Below are positions 6,946 through 15,579 of a stretch of 64,000 nt of DNA, piece by piece. Location of the stretch: the NCBI RefSeq assembly GCF_004514475.2, contig NZ_MYFO02000008.1, positions 124,001-188,000 on the forward strand, given 5' to 3'. Under the pieces are notes generated by a model. The model worked only from the letters and a program-made list of their open reading frames with translations, was not told the origin of the DNA and searched no databases. The DNA is from Paenibacillus athensensis (GTDB taxonomy: Bacteria; Bacillota; Bacilli; Paenibacillales; NBRC-103111). A program made the translations under genes and the position numbers. Numbering within the stretch: the first letter of the stretch is position 1; each line of letters starts with the position of its first letter.

Positions 6946-9660
6946 ATGAAGAAGCTAACGATAGCAAACGTGTTGTTGAGTTCGCTGTTGGCGGCAAGCC
7001 TGGCGGGAGCGCCTGTGCTGGCCGCGGAGACAGCAGGACAGCCGAAGCTGACGTTTCCCGATATTCAATCTAATTACTGGGGATTGAAGCATATTTCCAA
7101 GCTGGCGCTCGAAGGCATTATTCAGGGCTACGAGGACGGCAGCTACCGTGCGGAGAATTCGGTTTCTCAGCAGGAAGTGCTCGTCATGGCCATCCGCATG
7201 ATGGGGCTTGAAGACGCCGCCCAGTCGATGACGGCGACGACCGTGTTTCCCGATTTTCTGATGGTTGACGATTATGCGCGCAATTACGTGGCGCTTGCCC
7301 GTGAGAAAGGGCTGATCAGCTACGAGGAAGAAAAGGCGCGTGCGCAGAACGATACGTCCAAGACGAAATGGGGACAACGCAAGGCGACTCGCGAGTGGGT
7401 GGCGGAAATCGTCATCCGCGCGATTGGCCAGCAATCGCTCGCTAACACGCTGGGCTCGCAGCCGACCTCCTTTACAGATAACAACACGATCAGCTATTCG
7501 GCGCTGGGCTATGTCAATGCCGCTGTTTCGCTGAATGTCGTCAACGGCTTCGAGGACGGCACCTTCCAGCCGATGGGCTTTGTGACGCGCGCACAAATGG
7601 CTGCCTTCCTCAGCCGTTCGCAGAACAATCTGGCGGCGCTGCCACAGCACGCGGTAAGAGGCTATTTGACCGGCATGACGTCAAGCAGCATTTCGATCAT
7701 GGACAAAGACGGCAATGCGAGCACGTATTCGCTGTCGCCGAAAGCGGTATTTTACGGCAATAAAAACGACAACCCGATCACGCCTGCAGCCATTCAGGAA
7801 ACGTATGAGGTGCAGATCGTGCAGGTCGACAATACGGCTTATTACGTCGAGGTGCTCGACGATACGCTGCAGATGGATGTCTATGAAGGCAGTGTAGTGA
7901 AGGTCAATTTGAGCGACATGACTGTGACCTTGTACCGCAACGACGATTACGAAAAGCATGTCATTACGCCGGACGTGACGATTACTGACAAGGACGGCCG
8001 CGGCTTGAGCCTGTCTTCGATCGTACCGAACAGCATTGTGGAGCTGCGGCGGAGCAAGCTGGCGCAAAGCGAAGCGATTACTTCCATTGTCGTCAAGCAG
8101 ATGCCGGTCAACAAATCGTCCGAAGGGATCATTCAATCGATTAACAAGGATACGAATCAAATGACGTTGCTTGAAACGGCGACCAGCCAGTCGGAGACGT
8201 TCCCGATTTCCGGCCAAATCGTGACGACGCTCGCCGACAATAGTCTCGTGGAGTTCAGCTCCCTGCATGTTGGCGATACAGTTGCCTACGATATCGTGAA
8301 CAGCGAGGTCAATAAGATCGTCGTCAAGAAGCAGGCCGATGTCGGCTTGACGGTAAACGGCACGCTGACGGGCGTCAGCGCCGACAAATCGTATATGACG
8401 ATTTCCAAAGCGGGCGGCACCGCGCTGGCTTCTTATTTCCTGAACGACAACGCGCAGGTTGCCATCGAAGGCTTGGCCAATGCCAGCATCTACGACCTGG
8501 AGAACGGCGACGAGGTAACACTGGAAATTTTGAATAACAAAGTGAACAAAATTACGGTGACGAGCCGTTCGATTGTGAACTCCTACCTGTCCAAAATTAT
8601 CAGCTACGACCCGGTAACGAAATATTTGACCGTTCAGGATACGTATGGCAAGCCGCAGGCTTACGAGCTGTCCGATACGGGCACGACGATCATGTATATG
8701 GGCAGCAAGGTGCCATTTAACAATTTTGCCAGCTTGTTTACGGTGGGCAAACGCGTCGATATGAAGGTGACGAAGGACAAGGTGCTGTCGATTGAGCTGT
8801 CCAGCGAGCTGCAGGGCGTAATTACGCAGCTGAACTTGCAAACCTCCGATTTGACAGTCAAGACGGACAGCGGACAAAGCTTGACGTTCAAGCTGTCGTT
8901 TACGCCGGTGGTTGAAGTGGCCAACAAGCCGAAAAGCACGATCACCGATTTGAAGATCGGCGACAAGGTGACCGCTTTGCTGAATTACGATCAGTCAAGC
9001 ATTATCAAAATCGTAACCAGCAGCACAGTCGTTTACAAAACGCTGCTCGTGTCGCCGAATACGAAGTCGATTACGGTCAGCGACAGCGCAAACGTCAATT
9101 ATTCGTTCAGCCTCGACGGCGTAACGCTGCTTAATGACAGCTTGGCTACAGCCGGCATCAGCGATATTTTGCCGGACGATTATATCAAGCTCAGCTTTAA
9201 GGGCTATACGATTCTGAATGCGCAAATCGTGACGCCGCTGCGCGGCAAAGTGACGGCGATCGATACGGCGTCGTCGAGTCTGACGGTGCAGGGCTTTAAT
9301 GGAAGCGTTCAGGTGGTAGGTCTTGGCGCGAGCTATTCGATCAAGCAAAATGGCGGCGCGGCTTTAACGCTGGCTTCGATCAAAGTCGGCGACCGGGTGC
9401 AGGTGATGAAGGATGAGAACGGCCGTCTGGCCGTGCAGGTGGCTTCTGCCAGCCAGCGCGTTGTCGCTTCCTATAACAATTCCCTGAACCAGCTGATCCT
9501 GCAGCCGGGGGTATCCGGCGACAGAGTGAGCTACAACTTGTTCCCGCGAGCTTATTACCATCAAGGGACACAGCCGTTGACGATCGCTTCGTTTGCGGCC
9601 AATGATTCGGTCATGATTTACGTGCTTGACGACAAGATCGTTGAAATCGAGAAAAAATAG
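6946..9660 (+). CDS. SLH-domain surface protein with tandem beta-rich repeats
   Basis: A 904-residue exported protein. Signal peptide 1-26 (APVLAAET), then three SLH motifs at about 36-235 (FPDIQSNYWGLKHISKLALE, FPDFLMVDDYARNYVALARE, NVVNGFEDGTFQP with TRAQMAAFLSR), which bind secondary wall polymer. Residues ~240-904 are roughly eight degenerate ~80-residue beta modules of pattern G-x-I/L...T(I/V)...Y.L...D(L/I)..GD.V...I.(N/D)...V..I.V. No catalytic motif was found, so a structural or S-layer-like role is the best guess. It begins 3 bp after the GerMN gene and is followed by a terminator. Confidence 0.9.
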   Translation: MKKLTIANVLLSSLLAASLAGAPVLAAETAGQPKLTFPDIQSNYWGLKHISKLALEGIIQGYEDGSYRAENSVSQQEVLVMAIRMMGLEDAAQSMTATTVFPDFLMVDDYARNYVALAREKGLISYEEEKARAQNDTSKTKWGQRKATREWVAEIVIRAIGQQSLANTLGSQPTSFTDNNTISYSALGYVNAAVSLNVVNGFEDGTFQPMGFVTRAQMAAFLSRSQNNLAALPQHAVRGYLTGMTSSSISIMDKDGNASTYSLSPKAVFYGNKNDNPITPAAIQETYEVQIVQVDNTAYYVEVLDDTLQMDVYEGSVVKVNLSDMTVTLYRNDDYEKHVITPDVTITDKDGRGLSLSSIVPNSIVELRRSKLAQSEAITSIVVKQMPVNKSSEGIIQSINKDTNQMTLLETATSQSETFPISGQIVTTLADNSLVEFSSLHVGDTVAYDIVNSEVNKIVVKKQADVGLTVNGTLTGVSADKSYMTISKAGGTALASYFLNDNAQVAIEGLANASIYDLENGDEVTLEILNNKVNKITVTSRSIVNSYLSKIISYDPVTKYLTVQDTYGKPQAYELSDTGTTIMYMGSKVPFNNFASLFTVGKRVDMKVTKDKVLSIELSSELQGVITQLNLQTSDLTVKTDSGQSLTFKLSFTPVVEVANKPKSTITDLKIGDKVTALLNYDQSSIIKIVTSSTVVYKTLLVSPNTKSITVSDSANVNYSFSLDGVTLLNDSLATAGISDILPDDYIKLSFKGYTILNAQIVTPLRGKVTAIDTASSSLTVQGFNGSVQVVGLGASYSIKQNGGAALTLASIKVGDRVQVMKDENGRLAVQVASASQRVVASYNNSLNQLILQPGVSGDRVSYNLFPRAYYHQGTQPLTIASFAANDSVMIYVLDDKIVEIEKK

Positions 9661-9685
9661 CGTTCCGAAGCATTTTCTAATTTTA

Positions 9686-9730
9686 CCGCCTGTTGGAAAA
9701 GGTGTTAAATTCCGTCAGGCGGATTTTTTT
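9686..9730 (+). terminator. Terminator of the amidase-GerMN-SLH operon
   Basis: CCGCCTG (9686-9692) pairs with CAGGCGG (9716-9722) across a long loop, followed by a run of T. Confidence 0.75.
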
Positions 9731-9784
9731 GCTTATTTTTCGAAAAAAAATAATTATTTTTTAAAAATTGTTCGCATTTTGACG

Positions 9785-9813
9785 TTTTCAAGCATTGATT
9801 ATGGCGCTACAAT
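9785..9813 (+). promoter_or_regulatory. Candidate nth promoter
   Basis: TTTTCA (9785-9790), 17 bp, TACAAT (9808-9813) within an unusually AT-rich 100-bp stretch. The -35 is weak. Confidence 0.35.
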
Positions 9814-9856
9814 TCGCTAAACTTGAAACTATTACGTCACCCAAGGAAGAAAAGCG

Positions 9857-10531
9857 ATGAACCAAAAGCAGGTAAGGCATATTCTCGATACAATCGGCGG
9901 GATGTTTCCCGATGCGCACTGCGAGCTGACTCACAGCAACCCGTTCGAGCTGACGATCGCCGTGCTTCTGTCGGCCCAGTGCACGGACGAAACCGTCAAC
10001 AAGGTGACGAAAGACCTGTTTCAGAAATACAGGCGTCCAGAGGATTATCTGGCCGTGCCGCTCGAAGAACTGGAGCAGGATATTCGCCGTATCGGCTTGT
10101 TTCGCAACAAGGCCAAAAACATTCAGAAGCTGTGCCAGCTTCTGCTGGACAAGCATAACGGTCAAATCCCCGAAACGCACGAGCAGCTTGTTGAACTTCC
10201 CGGGGTGGGACGTAAAACCGCAAATGTCGTTATCTCCAACGCGTTTGGCGTACCGGCCATTGCCGTCGATACCCACGTAGAACGCGTGTCCAAACGTTTG
10301 GGAATGGCCGGCCGGGAAGATACCGTGCTGGAGGTCGAATCCAAGCTGATGAAACAAGTGCCGCGGGACGAATGGACGCTGACGCATCATCGTCTCATTT
10401 TCTTCGGCCGTTACCACTGCAAGGCGCAAAACCCCAAGTGCGACCTGTGTCCGCTGCTGGATGTGTGCCGCGAAGGTAAAAAACGTATGAAACCTGCCGA
10501 AAACAGGAAAGCTAGTATCCAAAAGAAATGA
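9857..10531 (+). CDS. nth: Endonuclease III, DNA glycosylase/AP lyase
   Basis: Base-excision repair enzyme that removes oxidised pyrimidines and cuts at the AP site. The 224 residues carry the helix-hairpin-helix LPGVGRKTANVV with catalytic Lys120, the essential Asp138 (AIAVDTHVERV) and the four [4Fe-4S] cysteines Cys188, Cys195, Cys198 and Cys204 (C-X6-C-X2-C-X5-C). Numbering is almost identical to E. coli Nth. The small gene after it begins about 20 nt downstream and probably shares the transcript. Confidence 0.98.
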   Translation: MNQKQVRHILDTIGGMFPDAHCELTHSNPFELTIAVLLSAQCTDETVNKVTKDLFQKYRRPEDYLAVPLEELEQDIRRIGLFRNKAKNIQKLCQLLLDKHNGQIPETHEQLVELPGVGRKTANVVISNAFGVPAIAVDTHVERVSKRLGMAGREDTVLEVESKLMKQVPRDEWTLTHHRLIFFGRYHCKAQNPKCDLCPLLDVCREGKKRMKPAENRKASIQKK

Positions 10532-10550
10532 GCCAAAGGATGGGATGGAA

Positions 10551-10826
10551 ATGAAATGCATCGCTGTATACACCAACAATTTTGAACTGTTCTCGGACAT
10601 TTACGAGCAGGTCATCAGCACGCCGTTGAAGGAAAACGAAGAAAAAGTGATCGAAGGCGTAACCGTGAGCGAATCCGGCGAAGTGCCGCAAAACTATATC
10701 GACAAGATGAAAACGAAACCCGAAGTCGTCGTGATGAAAGTAAAGGATGCCGACATTACGATTTTGCAGCACCGCGACGTGTTCGAAATCTTTTTGCCGG
10801 AAACTGAAAAAGTAGCCATGTCCTAA
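10551..10826 (+). CDS. Small conserved-looking protein of unknown function
   Basis: A 91-residue soluble protein (MKCIAVYTNNFELFSDIYEQ...) ending in PEVVVMKVKDADITILQHRD and FEIFLPETEKVAMS; the alpha/beta pattern suggests one small globular domain. No motif was recognised. ATG 10551 is chosen because homologous-looking proteins begin MKC; ATG 10545 is the alternative. It follows nth by about 20 nt and overlaps a terminator with its stop codon. Confidence 0.75.
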   Translation: MKCIAVYTNNFELFSDIYEQVISTPLKENEEKVIEGVTVSESGEVPQNYIDKMKTKPEVVVMKVKDADITILQHRDVFEIFLPETEKVAMS

Positions 10827-10851
10827 TCTCCCGCGCGGAGATTTTTTTTTT
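10825..10851 (+). terminator. Terminator of nth and the small gene
   Basis: Perfect 7-bp stem AATCTCC/GGAGATT with loop CGCGC followed by nine or more T. The stop codon of the preceding gene is part of the stem. Confidence 0.9.
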
Positions 10852-10859
10852 GGGCTAAA

Positions 10860-10888
10860 TTGACGAACCGCGGCCGGGGACGTACACT
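10860..10888 (+). promoter_or_regulatory. SigA-type promoter of the dynamin gene
   Basis: TTGACG (10860-10865), 17 bp, TACACT (10883-10888), immediately after the preceding terminator and 36 bp before the start codon. Confidence 0.75.
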
Positions 10889-10923
10889 TAGGTACGATAG
10901 ACCACCGGAGGAGAAATGGACTT

Positions 10924-13900
10924 ATGAGACATGCAGTTGCAGAGGGCGTCGAAGCGATGCCCGTTGCTTTGAAACAGATGAAGCAGGCGGTGCAAGCCGC
11001 AGGGGATACGATGAATGCCGCGAAGCTGGAGCAGTTGGCGGAAAAATGGGCGGCAGGCCGCGTCAATCTGGCCTTTTGCGGCCATTTCAGCGCGGGGAAA
11101 TCCACGCTGATCAACAAACTGTGCGGCCATCCGCTGCTGCCGTCAAGCCCGATTCCGACGAGCGCCAACATTGTGACGATCCGCGATGGAGAGCCGGGTG
11201 CCAAGGTGACGCACAAGCCGGAGCCGGGAACGCCGGAAGGCGCAGCCGGACAGCGGCGCAATGTGCCGCTCGACGAGTTGGAGGCTTATTGCATCAACGG
11301 CAACGATATTGAAGCGGTCGAAATTACGTATCCGATCCCTTGGCTGGGCAGCCAAGCCGCGTTGCTCGACACGCCGGGCATCGATTCGACGGACGGAGCG
11401 CACCAGCAGTCGACGGAATCGGCTTTGCATTTGGCCGACGTCGTGTTTTATGTGATGGATTACAACCATGTGCAGTCGGAGAATAACCTGGCTTTCACCA
11501 AGAAAATGAAGGAATGGGGCAAGCCGCTGTATTTGGTCGTCAATATGATCGATAAGCACAAGGAGCGCGAGCTGCCGTTCGCGGCATATCGCGAAGGGAC
11601 TCAGGAAGCGTTCCGGAGCTGGGGGATCGAGCCGGACGGTCTTTTGTTCGTGACGATGAAGGAGCCGGCGCATCCGCACAACGAATGGGGCAAGCTGCGC
11701 GCGCTGCTGACGGCACTGATCGGCCGCGGCGAAGCGCTGCGCGCTGCCAGCATCGACGCGTCGGCGCGCCATTTGGCCGCCGAGCACGGCAAGTGGCTGG
11801 CCGGCCGCAACGAGCCGCGGCGGGCCGAGCTGCTTGCTGCCGTCGAAGCAGACGGCGAGCTGGAAGCGGCGCAAGCGGCGTATGGCGTCAAGCTGGCCGA
11901 ACGCGCCGCGCTCGGTGCGCGGGGCGACGAGCTGCAAGCAACGCTACGCAAGGAGCTGGGCGTGATCATCGAGAACGCCAATATTACGCCGGCCTTGACG
12001 CGCGACCGGGCTCACGCCTATTTGGAGAGCCGCAAGCCGGGCTTCAAGGTCGGGTTCTTCGCGCGGGCGGCGCAAAACGCAGCGGAGACGGAGAAACGGC
12101 TGTCCGCGTTTCAGGCAGATTTGGCTGAGCAGACGGAAGCGCAGCTCGACTGGCATTTGCGCGATGCGCTCAAGAAGGCGGCATCGGCGGAAGGGCTGTA
12201 CAGCGGCGAGCTGGCCGCCGGGATCGACGCGCTGGGCGTGCCGGTGACGGCGGAATGGCTAGCCGGACAGGTGCACCCGGGCGCTGTATTCGGCGGCGAA
12301 TACACGCTGAACTATACGAAGGCGGTCGCCAGCGAGCTGAAGCTGCAGTATCGCAAGCTGGCGTTTGCTGCCGCCGACCGGCTCGCCGCGGCGGTGCGCG
12401 AGCGTAGCGCGCAAGCGGACGCCGCGCTGGCCGCGGAGCTGGCGGCGCTGGAGCAGCAGCTCGGCGTATGGCGCGAGCTGCAGCAGTTGGCGGCGAGCGA
12501 AGCCGCCGCCGAAGATGAGCTGCTGCGCTTGGCAAGCTGGCCGGTGCCCGCGGCGCCGGCGCTGCCGAACTTGCAGCAGCTGGCTGTCACGGAGGAGGAT
12601 GCCGCCGCGCTTGGCGAGGCGCTGCATGTGACCTCCGTGGGGGCAGTGCTGCAGGCCGCTGCGATCGGCCCTGCAGCGGGTGCAGCGGCCTCGGCCGCCG
12701 CAGGCCCCGACGCGGACGCCCAGGCTGCGGACGCGGATGCCGCTGACGCCGGGGCGACCGGCGCGGTGGCGGCGCGTGCGCGGGCCGAGCGCGTGGAGCG
12801 CAAGGCGGCGGCTTTGGAGGCGGCCGCAGCGCTCATCGAGGACATTGCCTCGATGCGGTCGCTTGCGCGGTCGATGCGCGACAAGGCGGCGCGCCTGCGC
12901 GGCCGGACGTTCACAGTCGCTTTGTTCGGCGCGTTCAGCGCGGGCAAGTCGTCGTTTGCGAACGCCCTGATTGGCCAGCGCATCCTGCCGGTGTCGCCGA
13001 ATCCGACGACAGCGGCCATCAACAAGATCGTGCCGCCGCAAGAGGGCTGGCCGCACGGCAGCGCCAGGGTGAAGATGAAGTCGGCGCGGGCCATCGAGAT
13101 GGACGTGCTCGACTCGCTGAACATGCTGGGCGTACCGGCAACGGGCATGGACGACGCGCTTGGCCGCATCGCCGGCTTGACGCCCGGGCAAGTGACGCCC
13201 AAGGGCAAGCCGCATTATTCGTTCCTCAAGGCGGTCGAGCGCGGCTGGGCCGAAGCGTCGCCGAACCTGGGCCGCGAGCTGGCAGTGACGGAGGAGCAGT
13301 TCCCGGCTTATGTCGCCGATGAAGCCAAGTCGTGCTTTGTGGACTTTATCGAACGGTTTGACCGCAACGCGCTGACGGCGCAAGGTATCGTATTCGTCGA
13401 CACGCCAGGCGCGGATTCTATCAATGCGCGGCATACCGGAGTGGCGTTTAACTATATCAAAAATGCCGATGCCATTTTATTTGTTACTTATTACAATCAT
13501 GCCTTTTCGCAGGCCGATCGCGAGTTTTTGCTGCAGCTGGGTCGGGTGAAGGACAGCTTCGAGCTGGATAAAATGTTTTTTATCGTCAATGCCGCCGATC
13601 TTGCAGCAAGCGCAGAGGAGCTGCAAGGAGTCGTCAAGCACGTCGAGACGAATTTGCTGCATAACGGCATTCGTCATCCGCGCATTTATCCGCTGTCGAG
13701 CTATTGGGCGGCGGAAGGCAAAATCACCGGCAGCGAGCAGTTGGTCCGCGAGTCGGGCATCCGCAGCTTCGAAGACGATTTCGTGCGCTTTACGCTGGAG
13801 GAGCTGGGCGAGGTGGCGATGCATGCCGCGGATTTGGAGCTGACGCGGGCGGCACAGACGCTGCGCCAGCGGATCGAAGGCGCGCAGACGGGCGAGTCCG

Positions 13901-14667
13901 AGCGGCTGGCCCGCATCGAACAGCTGCGAACGGCCGAAAGGCTCGGCTTGCAGCTGCTGGAGGAATCCGGCGCTGGTGAAGAGCACAAGGAGCTGCGCAA
14001 GGAAATTCAGGAGCTGCTGTACTATGTCAAGCAGCGTTCGATGTACCGTTTCGGCGAGCTGTTCAATTACGCCTTCCATCCGTCGGCCTTCCGCGAGGAA
14101 TCGACCGAAGTGAAGCGCGCGCTGGGCTTTGGCTGGAACGAGCTGCAGCGGATGATTGCGTTCGATCTGTCGCAAGAGGTGCTGGCGACGACGCTGCGCG
14201 TAGAGAACAAGCTGAATGCACTGGGCGCGGGCTGCGTGCGACGCTGGGAAGACGCGCTCGCTGCGCTCGTCGAAGGCTTTGCGGGCGAGGCGTTCGAGCC
14301 GGGCGCTTACGAGACGCCGGCTGCCGACGAGAAGCTGCTGGTGCCGGGCGTGACAGACAAGCTGCTGCTCGGTTATTTCAAGAATGCGCGGCAATTTTTC
14401 GAAGGCGACGGTAAAACCAGGCTGCGCGCCGATCTGGAAAACCGTCTGGTCACTCCGACAGCCGAGCTGATGGAGCGATATGCCGCGAAGCTGGAGCTTG
14501 CCTATTCCGACCAGTTGGAAGCTTGGCTGGAGCAGCTGAAGCAGCGCGTCGCCGAGCAGTTCCGCGATCATATCGGGGGTATGCTGGAGGCGCTGGAGAT
14601 GAAAGTTGACGTCGCTTCGCTGCTTGCCAAGCAGGAACGGCTTGCCGCGTTGCGTAGCGAAGCGTAA
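10924..14667 (+). CDS. dynA: Double dynamin-like GTPase (DynA type)
   Basis: A 1247-residue fusion of two dynamin modules, like Bacillus DynA/YpbR, which tethers and fuses membranes and helps cells survive phage and antibiotics. Module 1 has P-loop GHFSAGKST (~residue 53), LLDTPGID and VNMIDKHKE. Module 2 has GAFSAGKSS (~668), FVDTPGADS and IVNAADLAAS. Both keep a full set of G motifs, so both halves may bind GTP. An Ala-rich linker (~580-640) separates them. ATG 10924 follows GGAGGAG by 10 nt. Membrane association would be through paddle regions rather than obvious TM helices. Confidence 0.93.
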   Translation: MRHAVAEGVEAMPVALKQMKQAVQAAGDTMNAAKLEQLAEKWAAGRVNLAFCGHFSAGKSTLINKLCGHPLLPSSPIPTSANIVTIRDGEPGAKVTHKPEPGTPEGAAGQRRNVPLDELEAYCINGNDIEAVEITYPIPWLGSQAALLDTPGIDSTDGAHQQSTESALHLADVVFYVMDYNHVQSENNLAFTKKMKEWGKPLYLVVNMIDKHKERELPFAAYREGTQEAFRSWGIEPDGLLFVTMKEPAHPHNEWGKLRALLTALIGRGEALRAASIDASARHLAAEHGKWLAGRNEPRRAELLAAVEADGELEAAQAAYGVKLAERAALGARGDELQATLRKELGVIIENANITPALTRDRAHAYLESRKPGFKVGFFARAAQNAAETEKRLSAFQADLAEQTEAQLDWHLRDALKKAASAEGLYSGELAAGIDALGVPVTAEWLAGQVHPGAVFGGEYTLNYTKAVASELKLQYRKLAFAAADRLAAAVRERSAQADAALAAELAALEQQLGVWRELQQLAASEAAAEDELLRLASWPVPAAPALPNLQQLAVTEEDAAALGEALHVTSVGAVLQAAAIGPAAGAAASAAAGPDADAQAADADAADAGATGAVAARARAERVERKAAALEAAAALIEDIASMRSLARSMRDKAARLRGRTFTVALFGAFSAGKSSFANALIGQRILPVSPNPTTAAINKIVPPQEGWPHGSARVKMKSARAIEMDVLDSLNMLGVPATGMDDALGRIAGLTPGQVTPKGKPHYSFLKAVERGWAEASPNLGRELAVTEEQFPAYVADEAKSCFVDFIERFDRNALTAQGIVFVDTPGADSINARHTGVAFNYIKNADAILFVTYYNHAFSQADREFLLQLGRVKDSFELDKMFFIVNAADLAASAEELQGVVKHVETNLLHNGIRHPRIYPLSSYWAAEGKITGSEQLVRESGIRSFEDDFVRFTLEELGEVAMHAADLELTRAAQTLRQRIEGAQTGESERLARIEQLRTAERLGLQLLEESGAGEEHKELRKEIQELLYYVKQRSMYRFGELFNYAFHPSAFREESTEVKRALGFGWNELQRMIAFDLSQEVLATTLRVENKLNALGAGCVRRWEDALAALVEGFAGEAFEPGAYETPAADEKLLVPGVTDKLLLGYFKNARQFFEGDGKTRLRADLENRLVTPTAELMERYAAKLELAYSDQLEAWLEQLKQRVAEQFRDHIGGMLEALEMKVDVASLLAKQERLAALRSEA

Positions 14668-14748
14668 ACGGGGGACAGCGCAGCTTTGCAGTTTAGGCAG
14701 CGGAGCGGGAACGGCGATGCAACGCCGAGAACGATTTTGGAAGATGAG

Positions 14749-15342
14749 GTGTTATCTGTTGTCTATGCCAATTTCGGGTTTATCTTATTCGTCTTACTTA
14801 CCGCAAAGGCATCGCGCAAGGAAGTCGGCAAGCTTGTGCCGGATGGCAGCGAACCGGATTCATTTAACCGGATGCTCGACCGTATGCGGCCATCTCCCGG
14901 TCAAGCCGGCTCGGCGTCCTCCGAATCGGCGCTGAACGCGCTTGTGCGGCTCGGAGCTTCGTCGAAAGCACACGGTGTCGAGCTTGCGCAGGAATGGCGC
15001 AGCGTGATTTTTCAATTATCGGATTCCGACGGGAACGGGAGCGTTTCTCGGGCTGAGCTGCAGCAATCGGTTGTAGCCGGGGGCGGTACGGCGGAGGATG
15101 CGGACGGTTTGTACGCCTTGTTGAACCGCTATGCGTCTTCTGATGCCCAGGACGGAGAGCTGACGGTCGACAGCTTTCGTCAGAACCTGGCGGCTTCGTC
15201 GATGGATGGCGGCTTTACGGCTGTTTTGGCGAATTGGCTCGATGCGAACGGCGACGGCGAGGTTAGCATGGACGAATTGGACGCGCTGCTGGATACGTTG
15301 CGCAAGGCCGGGAAGGCTTCGCGCGATACGGATGTGGGATAG
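14749..15342 (+). CDS. Membrane-anchored EF-hand protein
   Basis: About 197 residues with an N-terminal hydrophobic helix (NFGFILFVLLTA) and two canonical EF-hand loops: DSDGNGSVSRAE in the middle and DANGDGEVSMDE near the C-terminus. A third degenerate hand may lie at AQDGELTVDSF. Calcium binding is likely. The start is uncertain: GTG 14749 (after GGAAG) places the hydrophobic helix first, while TTG 14686 behind GGGGGA adds 21 residues. The gene begins within 100 bp of the dynamin stop and may be co-transcribed with it. Confidence 0.75.
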   Translation: MLSVVYANFGFILFVLLTAKASRKEVGKLVPDGSEPDSFNRMLDRMRPSPGQAGSASSESALNALVRLGASSKAHGVELAQEWRSVIFQLSDSDGNGSVSRAELQQSVVAGGGTAEDADGLYALLNRYASSDAQDGELTVDSFRQNLAASSMDGGFTAVLANWLDANGDGEVSMDELDALLDTLRKAGKASRDTDVG

Positions 15343-15350
15343 CGTTTTGA

Positions 15351-15382
15351 AGAAGGCTCAAGAGACGGGGCCTTCTTTTTTT
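15351..15382 (+). terminator. Terminator after the EF-hand gene
   Basis: AGAAGGC (15351-15357) pairs with GCCTTCT (15370-15376), followed by T's. Confidence 0.85.
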
Positions 15383-15429
15383 CTGCCAAGATGAGGAAGC
15401 CGAGACAGGGCCGCCCGGTCGCTGCTGAT

Positions 15430-15466
15430 TTATCCACAGAGGTTCACATTTGTTATTTGTGGACAA
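15430..15466. promoter_or_regulatory. Pair of inverted DnaA boxes
   Basis: A perfect DnaA box TTATCCACA (15430-15438) on the plus strand faces TTGTCCACA (one mismatch) on the minus strand (15458-15466), 19 bp apart, in the gap before the GDSL hydrolase. The two arms also form a TCCACA/TGTGGA inverted repeat. Confidence 0.5.
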
Positions 15467-15510
15467 CGATACCAGATAGGAACGTTTGTACCCTTTTTTT
15501 GCCCCGAAGT

Positions 15511-15539
15511 TTGCAAATTGTTCTGAGAACCTTTACTCT
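15511..15539 (+). promoter_or_regulatory. Weak promoter with a dyad, before the GDSL hydrolase
   Basis: TTGCAA (15511-15516), 17 bp, TACTCT (15534-15539). The spacer contains a perfect dyad GTTCT-G-AGAAC (15520-15530) that could be an operator. Confidence 0.3.
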
Positions 15540-15579
15540 AAAGGGAATTAAGCATTTTCGTCACAAGGGGGAAGCGGAC

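Noticed and set aside
15391-15579. In-frame upstream extension of the GDSL hydrolase
   Set aside because: It lacks a ribosome binding site, crosses the preceding terminator region and the DnaA boxes, and would bury the signal segment.
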